NCBI GenBank assembly: GCA_002900995.3
Contig: CM035307.1
Location: 930,001-994,000, forward strand
DNA: 64,000 nucleotides
Direction: 5' to 3'
DNA from: Ganoderma boninense
Taxonomy: Eukaryota; Basidiomycota; Agaricomycetes; Polyporales; Polyporaceae
Shown here piece after piece: positions 35,722 to 45,940 of the stretch (within the stretch, counting starts at the first letter, position 1; each line of letters begins with the position of its first letter). The translations under genes and the position numbers were made by a program. A model generated the notes under the pieces. The model ran no database searches, was not told the DNA's origin, and saw only the letters and a program-made list of their open reading frames with translations.

Positions 35722-37317
35722 ATGGTCAAGTTCAACTTCTCCAGAGTTCTCCTCTTGTCGCTGCTTTCCCCGGTCTTTTCCCTGTCCTCAAACCATGCCT
35801 CGCAGTTGGACCTCAGGGACGACATGGATCCTAGCCTCACGAAATATACGCTCTCGTCCCCCGATGGCAAAATCAAGGCCAGCTGGATGCCGTTCGGAGC
35901 CGCGCTACTTGAATTCTTCGTAGAGGACAAGGAGGGCGTGGAAAGGGATTTGGTGATGGGCTTCGACAACCGGACGTTGTACACTGTCCTTCGTGGTCAG
36001 ATCGGGTCGGCGTTGGGTCGGTATGCGGGCAGAATCAGGAACGGCACGTTCTCCGGTAAGCACAGTTCACCTTTTCGCCGCGCTTACCAGTTTTTTTGAC
36101 AGCGATGTATGCGCATATATGCAGTCCCTCCGACGTACAATACGACCAACTTCACGACCTCGACCCCAGACGGACGTCCCGTGACTGTGTATCACGTCCC
36201 TTTGAACGACGCCAGCGGCCGTGCTGCCCTTCACGGTGGACCAATTGGTTAGTTCAATACGCCCTTTTTGAATGATTCTCCTGGTGTAACAATGTTTCTA
36301 CCTTAGGTTACGATTTCCGAGCGTGGAATCTGAGTTCCGTCTCCAATCATTCGATTCAATTTTCCCTCATCGACCCTGATGGCTTCATGGGTTTCCCTGG
36401 GACGGTTGAAACGAACGTGACATACTCCCTAATGAGCGGTGGCAAGTATTCAATCGAGTTCCACTCCGAGGTCCTTCCAGATGGAAACGGCACAAGACCA
36501 GAGACACCTATCATGCTGAGCACCCACAACTACTGGAACCTCGAGTACGTTGTCATTTTGATACCTACAATACCACATGCCTGTGCTTACTTATCGTCGA
36601 AACGACCAACTCAGAGGCTGGGGCGACTACAATGCTTCCGATCCGGCCGCGACCGGTTCAGTCGCAGGCAGCAATGGCTCGCATATCCTCCAGCTCGACG
36701 CGAACCAGGTCGTAGCATGGGACGGCATTGAGGTCGCGACCGGCGAACTCATCAACGTCGACAACACGCCTTTCGATTTCCGCCGGCCGACGCGCATAGG
36801 CGAGCACATCGACGAGGCAGTCAACGCGTGCGGAACCGGGTGTACGGGCTACGACAACTGCTGGCTCTTCGACTACCAGGGCTCGCAGCTGATGCACAAG
36901 GGGAGCATGTTCAGCCCGAAGTCTGGGATCAGGTAGACCCTCCCTGCGTCGTCTTACGTTAGGCTGTATAGAGGGGCTCATGGTGCTGCATAGGATGGAC
37001 ATCGCGACAAACCAGCAGGCGAACCAGGCCTACGCTTGCGAGGGCATCGGCTTCGCCAAGCTTCCTCGTAAGGCTTCGCAGGGTGGCGGGGCTGCCCATC
37101 CGGACGCCACGTACGGAGATCAAAGCTGCATCGCGCTCGAGCAGGAGTCCTGGGCTGATGGTATCAACCAGCGTAAGCGTTTCCCCAATTCCGTCCAGTA
37201 CAAACGATTGACGAGAGGGTGCTTGCAGCGGAGTGGCCGGTTGACCAAATCTATGGTGGGAAGCACAACCGCAAGTACTACTGGCGGTCCGTCTATACTT
37301 TTAGCATTGTGGCGTAA
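35722..37317 (+). CDS. Secreted aldose 1-epimerase (galactose mutarotase-like)
   Basis: Start ATG 35722 with a signal peptide: MVKFNFSRVLLLSLLSPVFS. The mature protein has the beta-sandwich mutarotase pattern: FGAALLEFFVEDKEG, DLVMGFDN, GSALGRYAGRIRNGTF, the active-site segment RAALHGGPIGYDFRAWNL (catalytic His in LHGG), the second His in STHNYWNL, and the acidic end GIALEQESW-type segment CIALEQESWADGIN near 37130 (catalytic Glu expected here), then PEWPVDQIYGGKHN. Several N-glycosylation sites. Six introns join in phase. It interconverts sugar anomers, here outside the cell, probably during plant-polysaccharide use. The frame stops at 37315-37317; a last GTAAGT..CTAG intron would end it as IVAL at 37387 instead. 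It interrupts the F-box-like array. Confidence 0.88.
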
Positions 37318-37387
37318 GTAGTGAACACTGGTTTCAAGTGCGGGCTACATGGCGCTGTCCTTGACCGTCTCCGTTACTAGGCTGTAA

Positions 37388-37672
37388 TCGGCCGTTATTG
37401 TGATTGAGACGCGTGTGATGTTCTCATTTGTTGGAACCACAAAAGTAGTGCCTTCAACAATTAGGTATGTCAAGCGTCTATTGGCGCCGTTGCATATGCA
37501 CTGTCGCGCCCAGGATTCGTGTTATGTAAGGGCGCTGTTGGGGGGACCACACTGCATGAAGCTGGGTTCGATGGCCAGCTTGGATTCCTATCTCACTTTG
37601 CTCCCAACAGCCACAAAGTAAGTAGACGTAGCATCCTTCACGCGACTGCAGAACTCATTTCAGTGCAGCTAG
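37388..37672. other. Intergenic, 285 bp
   Basis: Epimerase 3' UTR and promoter of array member 7. No other feature. Confidence 0.5.
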
Positions 37673-39154
37673 ATGTCTTGTCACAGCCTCAACGTCTACA
37701 TTCCGGACTGTGGCGAACATCTGCTCCATGGATGGCTACTTACCTTCGTCCTCGGTGGCCTGCTCGTCTTTTCCTTCCTCCTCCTTGAAAGAGGTCCCCG
37801 AGGATTCAAGCGTGTCAGACGCTCCTTCCGATACGAGTGCCCGAAGGCAGCAGTCCAACTATTGCACACCGTTCGGCGGCAGAGCTCCGCCACTCCGGCA
37901 GCCTCGCTGGAACAACTTCCCGCTGAGCTCCTGCACGAAATATTCCTCCATGCCTGCACGGACGGGGGCCGCACTGGGTGCTCTCTCGCCCTAGTGTCGA
38001 GGGGCGTCCGTGTGCACTCCCGCGCGGCGCGCTTCAACTCGGCGACGCTCGCGAGCGGGTCCAATCGCAAGGTCCGCTGTTTCCTCCGCGAGCTGGACAG
38101 AGCGAGGGGCGTGGCGGCGGCCGAGGGTTTTGCGGCGCCGAAGGTCCGCCACTTGTGTCTCCTCGCAACTGCCCAGTACCAAGGCCGGACCAGGTACAAG
38201 CGCAGCGCGGAGGACGGGCACTGGTACATCCACACGCTGTACCTCAGCTCGGAGGCACGAGAGCGCGTGGAGGAGTCCCTTCGGATCAAGCATCACGATG
38301 CTTGCGAGGCGCTCCTGCAGACTGTGGCGGACGACCTCGAGACGCTCTGCTGATAGTGCAAGACCGACTCGGAGAGAAGCGCGAGCCTCTGCACATCGGA
38401 CACCGCTGCTTCCCGAAGCTCCGAGAGCTTTGGTTGAGCGGCGTGGACGAGTCGACCCTCGTCTTTCGCGATCCTGCAGAGGGGGCAGCCTCCGTGCGAC
38501 CAAAGCGCACACCGCGCTTCCCTGTGTTGTCGCGCCTCCACATCTCAATGGCAGTAACGGACTTGAGTCACTGGTCGACGGATGCGCCGGCACTCGTGTC
38601 GTTGCGAGTGTCGGTGAGTGTTCATAGCTTGCGCGACAGCGAGCGGGAGAGTCTGGAGATGGCTACAGGTGAGTGTTTTACAGTCAGTCGACCAAAGCAA
38701 CCAAAATGCTGAATGCATCGCACTGGCAGTCAACGCTGCATGGCCTCGCACACCCGTCCTCTTGGTGACGGACTCAAAGCATCCGGTCATCCTGCTCCGC
38801 GAAGACTACTACCTGAAAGCGTTGCATGCCAGAGAGCAGCTGCATCTGACGGCAGCGCATGTGGTGTTCGTGCCGTACTACGTGGGGCAGGATGTCGAGG
38901 AAGACGTCCGCGACGTTGTCCTCCAGCAGAAGGTGAAGCGTGGAGTGAGGCATTTACGTGACGACGAAGCAATGCTGTGGCGAGACTGGCTGGCCAGGAT
39001 CAAGCCAGTTCATGCGAAGTGGCAGGATGGGATATATGTACGGGACTTTTGGGCTAGGTTCTCCTTTGACAGCCCATTAGATAGGGTTCGCATCGCGGAG
39101 GGGACTGGCCAGTATTACCTTGAACCCCTGATTCACTGGAATAGAACTGTGTAG
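37673..39154 (+). CDS. F-box-like protein, tandem array member 7 (long subtype), membrane-anchored N terminus, one apparent frameshift
   Basis: Start ATG 37673. The N terminus has a hydrophobic stretch (WLLTFVLGGLLVFSFLLL) followed by basic residues, absent in other members; about 50 residues later the helix LEQLPAELLHEIFLHACTDG and GRTGCSLALVSRGVR begin. At about 38350 the frame breaks: DDLETLC is followed by TGATAG, while one base over the protein continues LIVQDRLGEKREPLHIGH, so a single missing base explains it. The rest is good: FPKLRELWLSGVD, FPVLSRLHISMAV, intron 38669-38729, then VNAAWPRTPVLLVTDS and the subtype tail KWQDGIYVRDFWARFSFDS. Either a recent pseudogene or a consensus error. 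Confidence 0.65.
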
Positions 39155-39537
39155 CTCGTCATATGTACTATAGGGACTGTACTCAGCAGGTAAGGGTGAA
39201 GTTACATTGTGCCGGCACTCTCAGAAGAGCTCTGACGACACGATCAAACCCGCCAGCAAGACCAAACCGCACGTGCACACACCGACATGACGCATGGCTA
39301 CAAAGCACGAAACTGTACGTCGTCTGAGTAAGAGAAAGCTCATTTACTCACTTTGGCTGGTTTGAAGAGCCTTTAAGTTGAAGACCTCCCGGAGTTGGCG
39401 TACACAGCACAGATGGCGAAAATCGGCCTGACATTCAAAATACAGAGGGAAGAGTAAACAATACAGACAAAAAACACACATACACAGCGCGACAGCATAG
39501 GAAGAATCCAAGTGAGAGTAATAGCAGATGCAACGCT
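39155..39537. other. Convergent 3' ends, 383 bp
   Basis: Separates array member 7 (+) from SPT3 (-). Holds both 3' UTRs; nothing else seen. Confidence 0.55.
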
Positions 39538-41079
39538 CTAGATCAGGCTGACAGTAGTCCGGATGAGGCCGCCGCGGTGGTTACGCATGCCCGCCGACCG
39601 CCGCTGCGCCCAGTCGCCCTGCATCCTCGCGAACGCGTCCTGGATGTGCTCTGGGCGCAGCGCGGTCCGCGCCTCCGGCGGCTGCGCGAATAGCGCGCAC
39701 ACAGGCAGCGGCTGGTCCGCGTCGTGCTCAGGGCTCTCCTCGCGGCGCATGCGCTTCGAGTCCGCGCCGCCGCCGAGCCCGTGGTGCGCCTTCCGCTTGC
39801 CGAGCACGGGCGAGGAGCCGGACCCGTGCGGGGCGTCGCGCATGTACGCGTCCTCGAGCGACTTCTTGACCTCGAGGCCGGCAATGGTCAGCGCGCGCAC
39901 CATCTCGAACGCGAGGAATCCGACGATGTCGACGGTGTCGTCGCCGGTCTTGAAGTCGAGCGAGGAGGGGAGGTTGAGGAACTCCTTGAAGCGCTTGGCT
40001 TTGCGGTAGGTGAACGAGGCTTGACGGCAGTCGGAATAGTGCTGGTATTCCTCCCGCGTCATCTGGCGTGTGGCGTCGTCCGCTTCCTATGGGGGATAGA
40101 GAGAGAATGAGAAAGATGATACTATGGATAATACCATAACGGTGAGCGCAAATGTCTGGATTCTTTTGATTCCTGCCACTGGATCCGCTCCATCCGTCTC
40201 TCGCCGATGGGCGACATCCAAGCCTGCCGTCAGACCGCAAACGATCCACATCAAATGTTCAGGAATGCAGACTTCGACGTCCTGGGGGCTCTAAGATGGG
40301 GGCCAAGTACGAAAATGCCCTGGTTTAGCGGCAAGGAATGCGGAATGCTGCGCCTTCGGTGACTAGACAGTCGTGCATGCAAACCACAACCAACCTCCTC
40401 CACAGAGAATAAGATTGGAGGGACGCACCTTGAGTCGCTGAATGGAGGCTTCATGAGCCTCGATGTCATCTTCGTCCTCCTCATCGTCCGTAGGCAGCAC
40501 ATCGGAGAACATGGTCATGATCTCCCAAGGGAGCTTTATCGTGATCTTCTGGGCCTTTGCTGTCAGCTTGTCTGTATATGATCGGAAGCAAAGCAAATGG
40601 GGAGGTGAGTCTTGCAATAAGGAATTCATGGGGGAGCAGCGCACCATCCGCGCCGTCCTCCAGCTGCTCGACCTCAACCCCTCCGCCACCTCCGCCGTCC
40701 GAGTCCTTCGCATGCTTCCGAACGTCCTTCCACGAAAGGTATGTCCGCAGACGGTTAACCTTCGCCCGGTCGTGTCGGATGAGGAAGATGAGGTCCTCGG
40801 CAGAGAGGTGTCGCGCACCGCGGCGCGACGCAAGGGCACGGGCTTGGAGTATCTAGACAGCATTCAGCCAAGGACGCGCTCCACATACCACGGAAACCGA
40901 CTCACAAGTTCGATAAGCTGGCTGCGGACGATGTCCTCGACGAGGTTGACTGTCTCCGGGTTGGGGTCCTGGACCTCGCCGAACACGAACATCATCTGCG
41001 AGATCTCCTGGGAATACTTGTATTCCCTGTGTCCGGGAGCCTCTGGGGCATACGTCGTCTTCTTCGTCGCCGTAGCCAT
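39538..41079 (-). CDS. SPT3: SPT3, TBP-interacting histone-fold subunit of SAGA
   Basis: Start ATG 41079-41077 ([20 protein letters not shown]), stop TAG 39540-39538. The first histone fold is [20 protein letters not shown] .. [18 protein letters not shown]. After an intron the second histone fold reads [20 protein letters not shown] .. [17 protein letters not shown]. The C-terminal domain has [57 protein letters not shown]. Two histone folds in one chain are specific to Spt3 (TAF13+TAF11 fused). It recruits TBP to SAGA-dependent promoters. The protein ends with a nonconserved KRKAHHG.. tail and [19 protein letters not shown]. Four or so introns are inferred. High confidence. Confidence 0.92.
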
Positions 41080-41915
41080 GTCGGTACGGGGGTCGTCAGG
41101 AGTAGCTCAGAATCATAGAATGTTTGGACTAAGGTGTGTGCCTCTCAGCGACTGCTCAGCGCTCAGCGACAGGACGGGGCGGGACGGCTAACCACGGGGT
41201 TCAATATCAAGGTAATATACCTTCCTTTAAGGTAAAGAACATTGTGAAAAAAGTCTGAATACCTTTACACTCCTTTGTCGTGACTATTGTAAGCCTCTTT
41301 GTAGACCAACCTCAAAGAGTGATGCATCCTATGGGATTGGAATACACTACAATGAGGATATACGGTCGTTGCAGCAAAGGATTGTAAAATTATTCAGACT
41401 ATCTTTACCGTATTCTTGACCATGTTTCAGGCAAAATATTCTGACTTTGTACGTGGCTGCTATGTTCAGTAGACGCCCTCCTACAACCGCACGCCACAAA
41501 CCATGGACCATGGGCCATTAACTTACTGTAAGCCTTATGCACACCGGGCGAGCACGTAGATCGTCAGATAGTGCTTGATTTTGTCGGCACAAAATAGAAA
41601 TTCTCCCACATCGTCGTATGCATAATGGAGTGGGGAAAACATGCATCATGGCGACCGCAATGAAGATCCAAAATCTAAAACCAACGAAGATCCAGCCTTC
41701 TAGTTTACAACCATGACAACGTACACAGCAATTATACGTGCGCGTAAACCAAAAAATGCCATACAGGACCAGAGCAAAGTGACGGCACAACAAACAGACC
41801 GGGCATCAGATTACAGGTTACAGTCACTGATGTCCGACTAGATGATACAATCCAAGGAGCATGTGGAGAGGCTAGCGGGTAGTTGCAACGCATATGCATA
41901 TGTAGGTGTAGATGT
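41080..41915. other. Intergenic, 836 bp, AT-richer, with a palindromic element
   Basis: Notably A/T-richer than the rest of the window between 41200 and 41460. It contains the SPT3 promoter and an imperfect inverted repeat described separately. No gene. Confidence 0.55.
41252..41400. repeat. Imperfect inverted repeat (possible MITE remnant)
   Basis: AGTCTGAATACCTTTACACTCCTTTG, given here in halves as AGTCTGAATACC plus TTTACACTCCTTTG (41252-41277), pairs with the reverse complement of 41375-41400 at 22 of 26 positions, with about 97 bp between the arms. Flanking GGTAAAGA/TCTTTACC also pair. It could be a decayed non-autonomous DNA element or a stem-loop; no clear target duplication was found. 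Confidence 0.55.
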
Positions 41916-44900
41916 TTATAATTCGTCCTCGTCGACGATGGAGCCTTCTGCATCCTCGTCCCCGCTCTCGATCTCTACATCGGGAACGGCCGCAGGTCGA
42001 GGAGGGGGAGGAGGAGGAGCGACTTCAGGTGTAGGTTCGGGAGGACATGCGTCCACCGAGACTTCTGTTTGAGGCTCGGGGAGAGTGGAGGGAGGTGCAG
42101 TGGAAGGACTTGGCTCCTGGATTACTGTAGTCTGAGTTTCTGTGTTTCTGGGGGGTCCACACGAGAAACAGGTTCGGTCGCTGCTGTGGCGTCGACGTCC
42201 ATATTGGACGTCATCATTGGGGGCATCCTCTGAAACGGACTGAACCGGGGACTCTGTTGCATGAGCCGACTTGGGTGACGGGGGAGAGCTGGGCCATCGA
42301 GACTGGCGGCGAATCTCGCGGCTTCGTCTCAGGATCCGGAGAGACTGGCCGCGTTTCCTGAGTTGTGGTCCCATCCACTGCAGCATCTCATTGGCACATC
42401 TTGATATTCCGGCTGGATCGACGGCGCAAGGGTCTAGCGTATCCGTAAGCGGCTGGGATGGCGGCGCTGGTGACGGGTGCGAAGGTGTCCCGACGATCTC
42501 CTCGTCAGGCTGTGGATTCGTATCGACAGGCGGCGCGTTCTCCTGCTCCGTCAAACGCACGTCCTCCGCCACTTCCGCACCCGCTGCTGCCTCGGTGACA
42601 ACACCGACGTCCCCGTCCTGCTGCGTGGACGCGTCACCCTCCGGCTCTCCGTTTGCATCCAGATCCATGTCGGCGTCGGCGTCGGCGACCTGACTCGCCT
42701 CTGGGTCCACGTTCGCGTCGGCAACCGGGCTCGACTCTGGCTCCACGGCGACAGTTGCGTCTGCGACCTCTTCCGCCCCTCCTGCAGCCGCTACCACCTC
42801 AATGCCACAATCTCCTTCACCCTCACCCTCCGCAATCGCCTCCGGCTCGGGCTGCGACTCAAGTGCCGGCTCCGCAACTGGCGCATGTTCAGGCTCGGGC
42901 TCAGGCTCGGCTCGACTCGACTGCTCGACCTCCTCCACCCTCGCCTCAACAGCCTTCCCCTTGTCCCTCCCTCTCACTCTCCCTCGGCCCCGGCCCCGTC
43001 CCCTCGCCCCACCCCTCGAACCCGACCGTCCTCTCCCCGACCCCCCGACCCGAGCCAGACCCAGACGCACTCGCAGCCGCCGGGACCGCCTCGACGACCT
43101 CGCTCAGCCCGCCTCCTCCCGCGTCCACCGACGGCCTCCGCTCCTGCTCCTGCGCAGCCTGGTCCGCAAGCACGTCCAGCGCACTGCGGATGCGCGCAAC
43201 AGGCACCGCCTGTGTCCGGATCGGGGCAGCAGGCCCGGGGGCGGGGGCGGGGGCGGGCGAGCCCGCCTCCCGCACAGGCTGCGGCCTGCTCCTCGCGCGC
43301 CCGCGCCCGCCCTTCGCCTTCGGCTTTTCCTGGGGTACTGCCGTCACGGCGACCCTGCTCGTGCGGCGCGTCGTCTTCGCGGGGGCACTCGGGCCGGGGG
43401 CAGCTGGGGGAGCGGAGCCGTTCGACCCGCCCGCCGTCGTCCGCCGCCTTTTCGGGCGGGGCTCTCGGCAGGGGGCCCTGTGGCGCGCCTGCGCGTGCCC
43501 CGCCGGCGCACGGGGACCTTCTCGACCTCGACCTCCACCTCCTCGTCCACTTCGGTCTCGTCGCCGTCTGCCTCGCCGCCCGCACAACATGCTGCAGAGT
43601 CCCCTCGCCGGGACCGTCGCCGTCGCCATCGTCGTCGGCGATGAGCGTCCGCGCGGCGCTCACGAGGGAGTCCATGGGCGTCGAGGGGCCGTTTGTTTCC
43701 CCCGCGGCGCTCTCGGGCCGTGCGGGCGTGCGTGTGTGCGCGTCGCTGGGGCCCCGTCCTTGCGGGGCCTGCGCCTGCTTCCCTTTCGCGGTCGCGGCGG
43801 GGGCAGCGTGGCTGTGGGGCGGCGTGCCGGGTGGGACCCCCCACGATATAGGAACCATGACAGGCATGGGGCCCTGCCCGTTGCTCGGGTAGTACACGAA
43901 GCCCGGGTGAGGAATCGGGCGGCCGTGTGCAGCCCCACTGGACGCGGCATATTGCTGCATAGCTTGTGGGTGTACGTGCGGTGGAAGTTGGGGATGGGGA
44001 GCTCCTCGCTGGTGAGGTGCGGTGGGTCCGGACAACAGCAACGGAGTGGGAGTGGGCGCAAGCTTGCGAGGGGGCGGGTTGGGTGTAGGTGAGTGATGAG
44101 TGACGACGGCCGAGCGCTGACTTTGCGCTTTGCGAGTGGCCCGTGGCATGTGCGAGAGGAATAGCAGGGCTGGACGGGGGGTCCTCGCCATCGCGCGACG
44201 GGCGCGTTTCGATGGCGTTCGTGACCTCCGCTCGACCGTCTTCGGCGCGATATCCTTGGGACAGGCCTCCGGCAGAACCTCCGGCTTGGGCTGTTCCTTC
44301 ACAAGACCAGAGATGATCCCTGCACGCACGCGCCCGAACCTGCGCGCGGCGACGAGGATGCACTCCGCTCGCGCGTCGGCAAGAAGGGGGACTGGTTCCG
44401 AGCGGTGTCGATGTTTCCTGGTCTTCTCTTTGTCACGATCTTTATCCTTTGCGCGGTCCTTCCGATGGCCGTGATGATGCTTCTCGGCCTTCGCCTTCGT
44501 CAGCCGTGTCGAATGGGATGGTCCAGGTTGTGCTGTAGGTTGTCGCGAATCCGCGCCAGCAGAACCGGACGATGAGGCTGTATGGTCTGACTGTTGACCA
44601 TCGAAGGTATGAGATGGACAAGCAGGGGCAGTCGTAGTCTCCTTGTCTATGCGTCCGTTCACAGATGTGGAGTCAACGTTAGAAGGTGCCGTCGCACGCT
44701 CCTTGCCCTTTAGCTTCTTCCCGAAGCTCGCTAAGCGGTTATTTGCGAGACCTGACAGAGCCTCTGCCTGCCAGAGTTCTGAGTCGCGAAGCACTGTAGC
44801 TTGCATAGTGAGAAGGGGTCGTATTCGAGCAAGTTCGCTCTCGAGCGTTGACACGCGAGTATGGGTATCGGATAGCTATTGATGAACGAAAGTTGAGACG

Positions 44901-45449
44901 ACGACCTATAAGGAAATAGTGAACACGAACTCTACGACGGTACGTCTTGTTGTCATCCTCAAGCCGCGATATATAGCGTTGTGTCTCCTGGGGATAGGCA
45001 TGTAGAAGAAGACGAAGTTAGGACTAGAAAGTACACACCTGTTCTCTGACGATCGGTTCCTGTGCAACAGAAGCTTTTGCGAGGAGGGCGTGGGCGTTCC
45101 TGGACCAGGACTCACGCTCTGCCTCAAATCGAGCATGGTCGTCTGCTCTCTCTACGAGAAGCATATTTCTCTGGAAGGTAAGATCTGCGATGGTTTCTGC
45201 CTGGGAAGCAAGCTGGGCAGGAGAGGGTTGGAGGAGTAGATGGGATGTCAAGCGCAATACCTTTTGTACAGTATGCGCTCAGGGAAGGATGGTTGGGGAG
45301 GACGCGGAGGGGCGCACCATGGAAGCAAGATCAGACTCCCTCTGGTTTGTGGAGTCGAGGGTCAACGTGTACTCCTGGACGCGGGCACGCATGGATTCGA
45401 GCTCGGAGAGATCCAAGGGTTCGGGAGAAGGTATTCGAGGAGGTGGCAT
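41916..45449 (-). CDS. Coiled-coil, RG-rich and acidic low-complexity protein (unresolved frames)
   Basis: I do not recognise the family. The likely start is ATG 45449-45447 (MPPPRIPSPEPLDLSELESM); an ATG at about 45635 is possible. The first exons are coiled coil (RARVQEYTLTLDSTNQRESD, QAETIADLTFQRNMLLVE, ETQRYISRLEDDNK, VSTLESELARIRPLL). A large exon follows with KHHHGHRKDRAKDKDRDKEK and a Pro/Ala/Gly-rich stretch. Between about 43600 and 42950 the plausible protein switches frame at least twice within GC-rich homopolymers, so the middle cannot be joined by eye (pieces: DGDETEVDEEVEVEVEKVP; AKTTRRTSRVAVTAVPQEKP; RIRSALDVLADQAAQEQ). The C terminus is RG-rich (GGARGRGRGRGRVRG), then acidic, ending EDAEGSIVDEDEL at TAA 41918-41916. 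Probably nuclear by composition. Long + strand frames opposite are GC artefacts. Confidence 0.6.
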
Positions 45450-45940
45450 AGAGGTGTCCGGGACTGGCGTACTGTCTAGACTATCTGCAACAGGTGGGAA
45501 TATCTGTTCGGGGACGGTGGCTGGAGGGGGTTCTGGGGGAGAGATTGAGGAGTGGGGGAGGGAGACATGGTGTGGATGATGTCGTCGAGAGCGAGAGAGG
45601 GGGCATCTGGATGGGACGCGGGCTGCATGGGACGTCGCGCCCCTGCAGGCTGAGGGGAACGGATGGAGGACGTACAGCGGCGCAGAGGGAAACCAGACGA
45701 GACGACCACGGCCAAACAACGCACAAACAACGCCTCGCGCGAACGCCACACGTGACGGGAGTCTTCTCGTGCACGTGGGGACGAGGCCAGTCCGAAAGCA
45801 TCGGAGAGACGGGGACGGGGCGAGTGACGGTTGGGTCTGACGTGGGCACTGATCCAGACGCGCTCTCGCTGGACCCTGCACCTGCTGTCCCCCTCCCACT
45901 CGCCGGCGTGGTAGCCCAAGAACCTCGTCTCTCTGTTCGG
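45450..45940. promoter_or_regulatory. Divergent promoter region, coiled-coil gene / alpha-beta hydrolase
   Basis: About 490 bp between the two likely start codons, which point apart. Part of it may be the 5' exon of the minus-strand gene. No clear TATA box. Confidence 0.4.

Noticed and set aside
42477..44092. Two open frames of more than 470 codons on the + strand
   Set aside because: They are Pro/Arg/Ser-rich shadows caused by the extreme GC content of the RG-rich minus-strand gene; no domain, and no exon structure.
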